Made by a program: the position numbers and the translations under genes. A stretch of DNA of 64,000 bases from Micromonospora olivasterospora (GTDB taxonomy: Bacteria; Actinomycetota; Actinomycetes; Mycobacteriales; Micromonosporaceae), in assembly GCF_007830265.1 (NCBI RefSeq), contig NZ_VLKE01000001.1:4154001-4218000 (forward strand), given 5' to 3'. Shown here piece by piece: positions 43,862-56,000 of this stretch (position 1 is its first letter; each line of letters opens with the position of its first letter). Below the pieces are notes generated by a model, which saw nothing but the letters and a program-made list of their open reading frames with translations, did no database searches and was not told the DNA's origin.

Positions 43862-44020
43862 CGGGTTGAGGGCGTTGTGTCGGGCGTTCGTGCGCTCGAT
43901 GTGCCGCCGCCGGGTGGCCTGGGCCGGGGCTTTTGACGCCCTTGTGGGCGATCTCGCCGGTCGGCCTGTGGGCGGTGAGCAGGGCCTCCGTCATCGTCGG
44001 GGTCGCCACGGAGGGGGCCG
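43721..44020 (-). mobile_element. transposase C-terminal remnant (IS5/IS4-like DDE family, tentative)
   Basis: On the minus strand the segment reads RRHIERTNARHNALNPLQRC, then HERKEDVANAHFNLADAIVT and IRSLIRQAWFLYRWN, with a stop at 43721. This is a typical DDE transposase C-terminus including the ER(T/N) helix that carries the catalytic Glu. Upstream on that strand EALLTAHRPTGEIAHKGV belongs to the same protein but in another frame, so there is at least one frameshift, and the N-terminal two thirds and both inverted ends are missing. No target duplication could be recognised. Confidence 0.75.
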
Positions 44021-44091
44021 GCGCTGATGTGGTTCCGGATATGAGCGGCGGTCGGCGCGGCTGATCCGGGGCGGGGAAGGAGCGTTGCGCG

Positions 44092-47000
44092 TTGGCCGCC
44101 GCCGGTCCGACCATTGAGCTCAGCGAGAGCGCGTTGCGGGCTTTGGAAGCGTTCACCGGGATGAGGGTGTCCCGGGCGAAGTTGCCGTTGTTGCGGGATG
44201 ACATCGGCACGCTGGGAACGCTGGCGCTTCGGGTGCGTACGGTGCTGGGTCCGTTGCTGGAGCAGACGATCAGGGCGGTCCGGCAGGCGGGGGAGGGTGA
44301 GGCCTTCGACCGGTTCGCGGCGCAGACCGCTCCGTTTGTGAAGAAGATGGCCGAGACGGCCGACCTGATGCTCGCCGTGGTCGAGGCGGAGAAGAAGTTC
44401 TTCGTGGAGACGGAGGTCGGCAAGCGTACGGCGTTGGCCATGTTCAACTTCATGATTGCCGAGTTCGCTGTCGCCGCGGCGATGTGGTTCTGGAATCCGG
44501 TGGGGGCGGCGGCGCACGTCGCGCAGACGCGGACGATCATTCAGGCGATTCTGCGTTCGGCGTTGGTGCGGTCGGCGGCGAGTGGCACGGCGATGCAGAT
44601 GTTGTTCATGCCGGGTTCTGCGTTGCTGGCCGAGGTGTCGATGATGACCGATGGTCTGCAGCCGGGGGTGAACTGGTCGACGGTCGGTAAGCAGGCGGCG
44701 TTCGCGGGGGCGGTGGCGTTCCTCGGCACGGTGGGCGGGCCGGCGTTGGGCAGGGCCGCTGGCGTTGTCGCGGGCGCGGTCGGCAAGCTGGGCGTGTCGG
44801 ATGCCACCAAGCATCTGTTGACCGATGTGCTGTCGCGGCCGGTGACGGAGACCCTCGGGGAGGGGCTGTTCGGTATCGGTGCCAGCTTGATGGTCGAGGG
44901 GTACTGGGACCCCGGTAATCTTGGTGCGGATCTTCTGTCCGGGGCGATTTCGGGGGCGGGCGGGGCGGCCGCGAGCGGGTTCGGGTTCGTCGTGAGTCGC
45001 GCCGTGGTGCAGCCCCGGGTGCGGGTGCCTCACATCGGTCTCACGTCGGACGGTAGGCCGGTGATGCCGGTGGGGCCGACACCGGTTGGCGGGGACACGT
45101 CCGCGGGGTACGAGGCTGGGGTTGACGACCCGAAGCCTGTGGTGACCGGCGGGCAGACCCCGCCGCCCCCGCCCGTGCCGCTGCTGCCGGCGTCGAACCT
45201 GCCCGCGCCGGCGCTGGACCTGCCCGCGCCGCACCTGGACCTGCCCGCGCCGCACCTGGATCTGTCGGTGCCGTCGTGGTCGGTGCCGTCGTGGTCGATG
45301 CCGGCTGCGCCGGTGCCGGCGTGGGTCGCGCTCGCCGGTGCGCCGGTGGTGGAGCAGTGGCATGGGTTCCAGCAGGATCTGGCGGACCGTTATGGTGGGT
45401 TGTTGGCCGGGACGGGGCAGGCGCGGCAGTTCCTGGCCGGGCTTCCGGTGCCGGTCGAGCGGGTGTTCACCGAGTGGGCCGACGCCCGGCAGGGTGATCT
45501 GGCCGTCCCGGTTTTCCTGTCTCAGGTCGGTCTGCCCGCCACCGCTCTCACCGGCCAGTTCCTGTTCGGTGTCCGGGACCGGGCGGTCGCCCGGATCACC
45601 GAAACGCTCGCGGGGTTGATTCCGGCGGGCGGGCAGATCCCGGCGGCGGTACGCCCGGAGCAGGTTGTCGCGGCGCTGCCCGGGGAGTTCGACCGGCAGG
45701 CGTTGCGCTCGATCGCGCACCTGGCCGTCCAGCATCACCTCGACCAGTACTTCACCACGGGCGCACCGGCGACCGCCCCCCTGCCAGGCGGCGTCGTCCC
45801 GCCAGGCGGCGTCATCCCGCCAGGGGGCGCTGGCGTGCCGGGGGGCGCCGGGGCGGCGACACCGCCGTCGGAGGTCGTGCGCGCCGCGGTCGAGCGGGAC
45901 GTGCGGGCCCACGTGGACCGGAGCCTCGACGCGATCCTCGGCGCCACCCCCCTACCCGCCGCACCACTGACCGCACCACTGACCGTGCCGCCCGCCGTGC
46001 CGCCGGCTGCGGCGGCCAGGCCCGACGCCGCGCAGGTGGGCGCCGTGGCGGACGTGGTCCGGCAGGCGGTCACCGACCTGCCCGCCCGGGTCACGGCCGC
46101 GGCCATCCCCGACACCACCGCACCGCACACCACCGCGCCGCACACCACCCCTTCCGGCACGGACACCCCGGCACACCGGCGTACCGACGCGCCGCCGGTG
46201 CCGGTGACTCCCGAGCAGCACACCGCGGCAGCGACCAGCCAGGCAGAAATCCAGTTCACCGCCCTGGCCCGCAAGTACGGCGTCGTCGATCCGGCCAACC
46301 ATGACACCCTCGCCGGTTCCTTCCGACGGGACTGGGTCGACGGATACCACCAGGTACTCGCCCAGGCCACCGGCAACGCCACGCCCGCCACCTCCAGCGT
46401 GCCGGGCACGTCCGGGGTGCCGGCCACGCCGAGCGCGCCGGGCACGCCGGATGCGGCCGGTGCCCGTACTGCGGTGCCGGGTGGTGTTGCCCCCCGTACC
46501 GACGGCACGCCGAACCACGACCACACCAGCGACAGGACATCGGTCAGTGACCTGTCCGTCTCCGGCGACGACATGTTCAGCCGCGATGGCAGGTCCGACG
46601 ACACCTTCACGGTCAGTGACCTCTCCTCACTGGACGAGCCGATCAGTCGCGACCCGGCCAAGCCCGACAGCGGGGACAGGGATCCGTTCGGTGATGTGTC
46701 CTCGTTGGGCGACTCGGTCGGTGGTGACCCGGTCGGACGCGGCGAGCCGGCCAGCGCGGCACCGGAGCCGGCCAGCGCGGCACCGGAGCCGGCGGTCGCG
46801 GCGACCGGGCAGGCCGTCGCGGCGGCCGAGTCCGCGCGGCGGGTCGCCGACTGGATCGATCAGACACCGGTGGGCCCCGACAACAGCCGCGACCCGTGGT
46901 GGTGGTGCGTCCAGGCCACCCTCGACGCCTTCAGAGCCGAATACAAACGGCTCGGCAACCGGGCAGTATCCGACGACCGGATCCTCGGACCCGACGGCCG

Positions 47001-50000
47001 ACTCGCCCCCACCACGAGCTGGGAACAACTCCTGGACATCCTCGACGCGACACCCGAACGCGTCACCCACCCCGACGGCCGGCCCGACGGAATCACACCA
47101 GAAGACGTACTCGCCGCCCTACGAGCGGCACCGGGCTCGATGGTCGTGGTCAAAGCCGCGCCACCCAACGAGCCACAACACGTGTTCGCCCTCCACAGCC
47201 AACCACAACCATCCGGACCACCGACGATCAAGGTGCGCGACGGCCTGGTCCCCGGCGCCGAGGACCGACCCGAACCATCCGATCCGGTACGTGATCCGTG
47301 GCTGCGACACCTGTTCATGTCCGGCACCTGGCTGGCCGCGTTCGACAGCACCGGACGACCCACCACGATCACCGACCTCCTTCCCGAGCCCACCACCGCA
47401 CACCCGCAGCCCACCACCACGACCAGCATCGACCCCAACGCCATCCTGCTCGCCTCCACCACCCCACCCCGCGGCCCGTCCCAAGCCATGCAGGCAGACA
47501 CCACCTCCCCCGAGCCGGCCGACTCCCCCTGGCAGCCGTTTCTGCCGGAGGAGACTGGCGACGCGGCTGGCACCGGCCCGGCGTTTTTTGATCCGGAATT
47601 CCAGGATCTGAACGCGCTGGATCTGAACACACCGGCGAACCCTGTGGACTGGGAGCCGGGGGGTGTCGAACCGGTCGAGTCGGACCTGCTGGCAGGAGGG
47701 GATTCACCGACGTCCGACATGGACGGGGAGACCCCAAAGGCTGCCGACCCGGTCGACCCTGCGGATCCGCTGGCGGGGGTGGACTCGCCGGCGTCGGAGT
47801 CTGGCGTCGATTGGCTGACGGGTGTCGACCTGAACAATCCCTGGGATCCGATAACGGGGTTGTCTGGCCCCGATTGGTGGACGGAATCCGGCCCGGTCGA
47901 CTTTTGGGATCCGCTGGTGGGGGCGGATTCGCCGGCAGCGGTGTCTGACGTCGATCGGCTCGCGGAAGCCGACCAGGTCGAGTCGGACCTGCTGGCCGGG
48001 GTTGATTCACCGACGTCCGAGGACGGTGGGACGCCGGGGGGTGCCGACCCGGTCGACCCCTGGGAACCGGAGGATCGGTGGGCTCTTTCCGAGCAGATGT
48101 CTTTCGATGTCGTGTTGCAGCCGAGGGCGCGGGGCCGGCATGGGCGATTGCCGGCCCGCGCTGCGGCCGGTCCGCTGTCCATCGAGGTCGGCCGTAGCGG
48201 GCCGTCCAGGACGTTGGATGGGGCGGAGGTGGATCTGTCTCCGGGGACGTTGGTCACCCTGTCGGTGGGGAAGTGGCCGGAGCAGGGGCAGGTCGGGGCG
48301 GATGTCGCCGGCACCGTTCCTGTCGTGGTCCGTGCGCCGTTGGTCGACGGGTCCGGAGACGTCTACCGGCTCTTTGACACGGGTGTGGACATCCAGTACT
48401 TCGACGACCTGAAACGCGAGATCACCAGGGCCATGGCGGGAGTGCCGGCAGTCCCGGGGTCGAGTGGGGTGCCGGCGGTCGGTGGGTTCCGCGGTGCACC
48501 GCGGAGCTGGAAGCAGACCGTGGCTTCGGCGATCGAACAGTTGTCGGCTTTGGGGACCCGTGGTGAGGCGGATGGAGCCCGCGATGTTGCGGCGGAGTTC
48601 GTGGAGTGGACGCGCGATGTGCTCGGGGTCGATCTCGCGGATCACTCTTCGAAGCCGAACGACTTCTACGACGCGGTGGTGCGTCGCTTCGAGAAGCAGT
48701 TGAAGGACGCGGGGGTCGAGCGCAGCAGGTCTGGACTACGTGCGTGGGTGGCCCGCGAGTTGGCCGCTGACCTTCGTCGGGGTGGCGAGTCGGAGTTCAG
48801 GAAGTTGCTTCCGTATCCGGAGGTCATGTCCGAGCAGCGACGGGAGGACCTGCACCGGCAATGGATCAATAAGATCGCGAACCCGCGGACCGTCGATTAC
48901 GACGTTGCGCATGTGGTTCCGCACATCATCGCTTCGAGGATGTCCCTGTCGATGCGGATCCACCATCCGTTCGGTGCCCCGTACGACGTCGGCCCGACGC
49001 CCGATGATGGTGTCATCCCGTATCCGGTCGTCTTCTACGAGGACGCTTACTACCTCGGCCAGTTACCTGACCCAGCCGATGTCGAACGCGCTGGCCGTAT
49101 CGCTGAGGGTTTCCCCTGGATAGCGATATCCGAAGACGAGCAGCAGCGACTCGATCAACTGTTCGACGACACACGCGTTCTGCTGGGGGAGAGGATCGGG
49201 CGGGCGGAGAACAATCCCCATCCGACCAACTCCAAGCACTGGCCCATCCTGCGGGAAACCTTCCACCGCCAACTCGCGGTCATCCGTAAACGCCCCGACT
49301 CGCCCTACAACCAAAAGGCCGACGAACTCGCTGAATACCGCCGATACTTCGACAGCCTCGATGCGGACCACCTCTGGGAGGAGAAAACGACGGATCTCCG
49401 TGACCACTTTACGCTCGACGTCGACGTCTTCCAAACAAGCGACGAGCGCCAGGTGTTGCGCGTGGTGGTGGGCGGCACCGAGAAGCTTCTCCTCAGTTTC
49501 TTCCGACTGGCCATAGAGGGCGATCAGGTTCCTGTTCATTTCGGGGTGACCGGCGAAGAAGGCATCGGTCTTGCGGAATTCCGGTATACCGACGCGACCG
49601 ACGGCACCGACAGGATCTTCTACCGAAGATTCGAACACAAGCTTGGTGACCGTGGCCTGCTCGAGTTGAAGAAGAAGGTAGCCGGCCGCGTGTGGGACCT
49701 TCGCCACCGGCCGCTGTCGAGCGACTACTACCAGGTCACGTTGCCTCTACGTGAGCGCAAAAGGTTGGCCGGCCTTTTCGGCGACCGCAGGGCCAGACCT
49801 AAGGACAGATTGTTCACGGTCTCGCAGGTCCCGGTGGTCGGCGGACTTCCGCCTGTCCGCCCCGCCGAGCTGAACGGTCGTCTCCTGCTCGGGTATTCCG
49901 AGGAGGGTCGACCCACTGCGGTCGTGGAAGCGCCGGCCGAGAAGAACGTCACAGGACTGCCCCTCTACCTGGAAACGGACAAGCCCGTCCTCGTCGTGGA

Positions 50001-53000
50001 CGACATCAAGCGGCTGCGCAAGGAAGCGCTGTGGGAACCGATGGATCGGTGGGATCTTTCCGGGAAGATGTCGTTCGAAGTCGTATTGGAGCAAGGGGAG
50101 TGGACGCCCGGTCCGCTGCCCATCGCGGTCGGCGGTCCTGGTCCGGCCAGGACGTTGGCCGGGGCGGAGGTGGATCTGTCCCCGGGGACGTCGGTCACCC
50201 TGTCAGTAGGGAAGTGGCCGGAGCAGGGGCAGGTCGGGGCGGATGTCGCCGGCACCGTTCCCGTCGTGGTCGGTGCGCCGTTGGTCGACGGGTCCGGAGT
50301 CGTCTACCGGCTCTTTGACACGGGTGTGGACAACGAGCGCTTCGACGACCTGAAACGCGAGATCACCGAGGCGCTGAGAAACCCGGGGTCGGTTGCGGCG
50401 ATGCCGGCCGGGCGGTCCGACGATGCAGCGAAGAACTGGCCGCAGGTAGCGGCCTCGGCGATCGAACAGTTGTCGGCCGCGGGCAACCGCGACGAGCAGA
50501 ATTTCGTGCGGTGGACGCGCGAGGTGTTCGGCATCGATCTCACGGAGGGTGGAGCGAAGCCGGAAAACTTCTACGACTCGATGTTCCGCACCTTCAGACA
50601 GCGGTTCGAGGAGTTGAAGATCGAACGCAACGAACTGCACGGGTGGATGGCCAGCAGCCTGGCCGCCGACCTCCGTCTGGGTGACGCGTCGGAGTTCAGG
50701 AAGTTGCTTCCGTATCCGGAGGTCATGTCCGAGCTGCGACGAGAGGAGCTGCACCAGAACTGGATCGACAAAATCGCGAACAGCCAAAGCGGTGATCACG
50801 ACGTCGCGCATGTGGTTGTCCATATCCTGGCCCGGACGATGTCCCAGCCGATGCGCATCTACCAACCGTTCGGCGTCCCGAAAAACATCGGCCCGGAGTC
50901 CGGGGCCAACAAGCTGCCGATCGTCTCCTACAAGGGCGCCTACTACCTCGGCCGGCCTTCTGTTCGAGGGGATGCCGACATCGCCGCCAGCATCGCCAGG
51001 GGTCCCGAGCGGACGTCAACATCGGACGACGAGAAGCAGCGGCTGGATCGACTGTTCGACCAGGCGCACGGTCTGCTGCTGGAGCGAATCAGCGCGGCGG
51101 AACGGAACCCTCATCCGGGCACCAGACACTGGCCCGCCCTGCGGGAAGCATTCCAGCGTAAGCTCGCGGTCATCCGTGGAACCGACGTCGCCGGGATCTC
51201 GGCCGCCGAAGTCCGCCCCGAATCGCCCCAACGGCAGGCCGACATCCTGGCGGAAAGCCGCCGGTACCTCTGGAACATCCAACGGCCCAACAGTTGGGAA
51301 GACGCGGACCCAAGGCCCCAAGAAGGTCGGTTCACCCAGTACCTCAGCGTCAGCTCCGACGGCAACCGCTCCGAAGGCCCGAAAACAACGCTCATCGTCA
51401 AACTGGGCGGCAAGCGCGTGCGTCTCCGCAACTTCAACCCTGTCGCCATCCCGGGCGACAGGATCGCCGTCGATTTCGGGATGGACGGCGACGAGGGGTT
51501 CGCTGTTGCCAGAGTCCCGTACACCGCGACCGACGGAACCGAGAGATTCATCTATCGGGAATTCAACGACCGCTTCACTGCGGCGGAGCTGGATAAGCTG
51601 AAGCAGAGGGCGGCGCAGGACCGGCGGCGGAAAGTCGACTCGGCGATCGCGCAGTTGTCGGCCCGGGAAACCGGCAGGGAGTTGGCGGCATTCGAGCAGT
51701 GGGCTGATGCGGTTTTCCACATCGATCGCGCGGAGGGCGACGCGGGGCCGCTCGACGTCTTCTACGGGACGGTGTTGAAAGCCCATGGGGAGCGGCTGGC
51801 GCAGGCGGGCGTCACCACCGTGGCTGAACTGGGCGTGCTGGTGGCCCGCCATTTGGACGTCGACCTCCGCCGGGGCGAGCAGTCGATGTTCAGGGCACTT
51901 CTCTCCTATCCGGAGAACATGTCCGAGCAGCGGCGGGAGGCCCTGCACCAGCGCCTGCTCAACAAACTCGTACACCGCCAGCCCGGCTACCCCGACGTCG
52001 TGCACGTGGTTCCCCACATCGTGGCCTGGGGGTTGGGTCTGCCGATGGCGATCCACCACCCGTTCGGCGCCCCGTACGTCATCGGTCCGCCAACCGAAGA
52101 CGGTGAGACCCCGCAACCAGTCGTCTGGTTGGACGGCGCCTACCACCTCGGCCAGCCCCGTGACCCACACGATGCCCGCATCGCCGAGGGTTTCCCGTCA
52201 CCGGCAGCCTATACCGAACTGCGCCGACTGGATGTCGTGTTCGACGAGGCGCTCGACCTGCTGAAAGCTGAAGTCGACACGGCGGAACAGAACACGGCGA
52301 TCCGCCACTGGCCGCTCCTGCAGGACACATTCCACCGGAACCTCGCGGCCATCCGTCAACGCCCCAGCTCCCCCCGCAGGCACGCCGACGTACTCGAAGA
52401 ACACCGCCGATACGTCGACGCCCTCCGCGAGGAGAGCACGTGGGAAGACGAGAACCGTTGGAACCTGCAGGACCCGTTCACCGTCCCCGGCCGCGCCGAG
52501 GACACCCGGGGTTGGCCATCTCTTCTGTCTCTTCGCGCCCGGCGTGACGGCGACGACATGCTCCTCGGATATGTCGATCGAGTCATCGTCCCGGGCGACA
52601 GGGTCGCTGTCGATTTCGGGATTGCTGACGGCGAAGGTGTCGGCATCGCCAGAATCCCGTACACCGCGCCCGACGGCACCGAGAGGTTCGTCTACAAGGA
52701 GATCGCCCGCAGGTTCACCGACAGCGAGCTGGCCGAACTGTGGAGCACGGCAGCCGGCCCGGTGTGGGAGACCGTCGACCGGTGGACGTTCGGCACTCTC
52801 TACCACATCACAGCGCCGGTGAGCGAAAGCGGAATATTTGACATCACCTTCGGCGACCAGAGGGTCACGATCCCACCGGTCGAGGTGGCCGACGGACTTC
52901 CGCCGGTCATCGCCGCCGAACTGAAGGAGGCGCGTTTCCGGCTCGGGTACGGCATGGATAGTCGCCCCCTGGCGGTCCTGGAAGCACCGGCCGGAAGGAA

Positions 53001-56000
53001 CGGCACCGGAGCGCCCCTGTACCTGGAACTGTCCTCGCCGGCCCCCACCGCCCACGACATCGAGCGGCTGCGCTCGATGGCGCTGTGGGAATCAGCCGAG
53101 CCAGGGGCGCTCCTCGACGAAGTATCCATCGATCTCGTCATGCAGCCGGACAGGCGCACGCCCGACCCGCTGCCGCTCACGCTCGGCGGTGACAACCCGG
53201 GCCGGACGCTGGACGGGCAGGAGGTGGATCTCTCCCCTGGGACAGAGGTCAGCCTGCGGGTCGGCCGATTTCTCCGGCTGGCGGAGTCGACCGTCGTCAC
53301 GAGCATCGTCGCCGTGGTCAAGGCGCCGTTGGCCGACCGGTCCGGAAACGCCTACCGGCTCATCGACACGAACCTGTCGAACGAGTGGTTCGACGGGTTC
53401 AAGACGCAGTGGGAGACGACCGACAGCGGCAAACGTTCAGCCGCGCCGGAATGGCCGGCGGGGCCACGCGAGAAGCGCCCGCGCACCGGGGACGGGTTGC
53501 CTGGGGGGCCGGCGGCGTTCCGGTGGGGTCCTGGGGAGGGCTCGTTCTCGGCTGCTGTGGGCGTGGAGGCCGTGTCGTCGTCGGGGTGGGCGGCTGGGGT
53601 GGCGCCGTCGGTGGAGCAGGTTGACGGTGGTTGGAGTGTGTCGTACCGCAGCGTAAAGGGTTTGCCTTCGTGGGGCGAGATGACGCGGGTGCACTCCGAT
53701 CGGTTCACGTGGCAGGGCACGGAGCCGCTGCGGTTCGTGCCGACGCCGGGGGAGCAGCCTCCGTTCCGGGTGGAGACGGCGGGGAAGAATGCGGGGGTAC
53801 GGGTCCACGTCGACCACTGGGTGCACGGTGAGTCGGGGACGGTGGTGTTCCGTCTCCGGTTGAATCCTGACCCGAACGTGGATCGGACCTCAATCCTGGG
53901 CACGTTGCGTGCTGTCGAGCAGTGGGTGGAGCAGACCAACGAGCGGGTGCGGCCGGAATTTGGACCGCCGGCGGTGGCGGTGGCGGTGGTGTTCGACCCG
54001 AACGCGGAGACGGAGGTCCGGCTCAGCCCGAAGGGCATTGACCTGCGGCACACGGATGATGTCTGGGTCAGCGAGGACGGTTCGGCGGGTCGGATCGACC
54101 AGTTGCACTGGCTTGCGGGTCTTCCGTCCCGCGCCTACGGGCACGAGTTGAAGCACTTCGCCGGGGTCCCGCACGACGGTTCGCCCGACGACCTGCTCAG
54201 GACGTCCAGGACCGTCGGTGACGACCATCTCCACGAGCCGGGGTTCACCAAGTGGGAACTCGACCAGATCCGCGCGACGGCCGCTTCGTACGTCGCTCCT
54301 CCGGTCGACGCGCTCGTGCCGGAAACCCCTGCGGCGGTTGAGCAGTCGGCCGTACCCCCGCAGCAGGTCGCCGCCCCGCATTCGCCTGTGCCGGTGACGC
54401 TCACCCGCCCCGACCTCGCAGCGGTTTGGGGAGCTGGTTACGCCGTGCCACCAGGATTCCCCGGTTACGAGTCGGGGGTTTCTGACGCGCCGTTGAAGCC
54501 CGGCGGTGGTGAGCCACCGACCGGCGCCGGGCGGGTTGTTGTAATGGAGGTGGACGCCGAGCCGCGGACGCCGGTGCCACCGCCGGCGGCCCCGGCGCCG
54601 CCCGAGATCGTGGACTCCCCGGCATGGAATGACTTCTTCCGGCAGGTGCTGGTCGGCGCGGGGGGCCAGGTGGCGGAGACGCTCGGTCGGCCGACGGTGG
54701 GGATTGATGATGTCCGCCACTATCTGGCCGTTCAGCTTGGCCTGATCGTCCAGCGTACGGATTTCCGGGAGCGTCACGGGTTGCCTGATCTTTCCTTGGA
54801 GAGGTTGCAGCAGGCGTTGGATTCCAGGGGGAGTTCGGTGCCCGGCCTGACGCATGTCTTGCCGCACCTGGTCTCGGAGGCGTTCGGGATCAATTTCGCG
54901 GTGTCCGGCAGCGAGACCGTCAGGCACGATCAGGGTGTCGGCACCGGTCGGGGGCTCCCGCGCCGGCCTACGGGCTGGGGGCCGGCGGCAGCGCACGGCG
55001 GGTTCGACTCCGGTGAGTTCGGCTCCGGGTCGATGGTCCAGGAAACAGGTGATCGGGCAGGACTCCCAGCTGAGGTGGCGGACGGGTGGACGGCGGGGGA
55101 CCCGCCGCCTCTGACCGGCGGGCACACCAAAACAATCAAACTCGGCCCGGATGGGCGGCTGCCGTTCGAGGTGGGCGGCAAGAGGCCGATTTTCAGACTG
55201 TATGTAAGCCAGGAGGCGACGCTCTGGTTCGGTTACCGCGCGGACGGGCCGCATGCGGGTGAGCCGGCCGCGTCGATCAAGCTCGGGAGCCCAGAGGGCC
55301 GGAAGGGCGGCTCGTACTGGCAGTGGCTGGACCCGGCCCCCACCGAAAAGGACCTGGGCAGGCTACGGGCCTACGAGCCCCGGATTGTGCATGCGGACGG
55401 GTGGACGGAGGGGGACCCGCCGCAACTGACCGACGGGTACACCAAAAGGCTTAAGTTCGACCCGCGAGGGCGGCTGCGGGTCACGGTGGGCGGCAAGAGG
55501 CCGTATTTCGGTGACGCCGCTGCGAACAAGGATGCGACGCTCGTGCTCGGTTACGGCACGGACGGGCCGCGTGCGGGTAAGCCGGCCGCGTTGATCAAGC
55601 TCGGGAGCCTAGAGGGCCGGACGGGTGGCCCGTTCTGGCAGTGGCTGGACCGGGCCCCCACCGAAAAGGACCTGGGCAGGCTGCGGACCTACGAGCCCCA
55701 GACCGTGCATGCGGACGAGTGGACGGAGAGGGGGGAGAGGGGCCTGCCGCAGCTGGCCGACGGGTACGACAAAAGGGTCGGGCTCAACTGTCGCGGGCAG
55801 CTGCCGTTCGAGCTGAATGGCAAGAGGCCGAGTGCCGGTATGGCCGCTAAGAAGCGGAAGGCGAGGGTCTGGCTCGGTTACCGCACGGACCGGCCGGATG
55901 GGCGTGAGCTGGCCGCGTTGGTCGAGGTCGAAGAGCTGGACGACCGGGACGGCGGCCCGTTCTGGCGCTGGCTGAACGTGGTGCCCACCGAGGGCGACCT

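Noticed and set aside
43782..45912. Long minus-strand ORFs over the start of the giant gene
   Set aside because: Apart from the transposase C-terminus at 43721-44020 they have no motif and mirror the plus-strand coding pattern.
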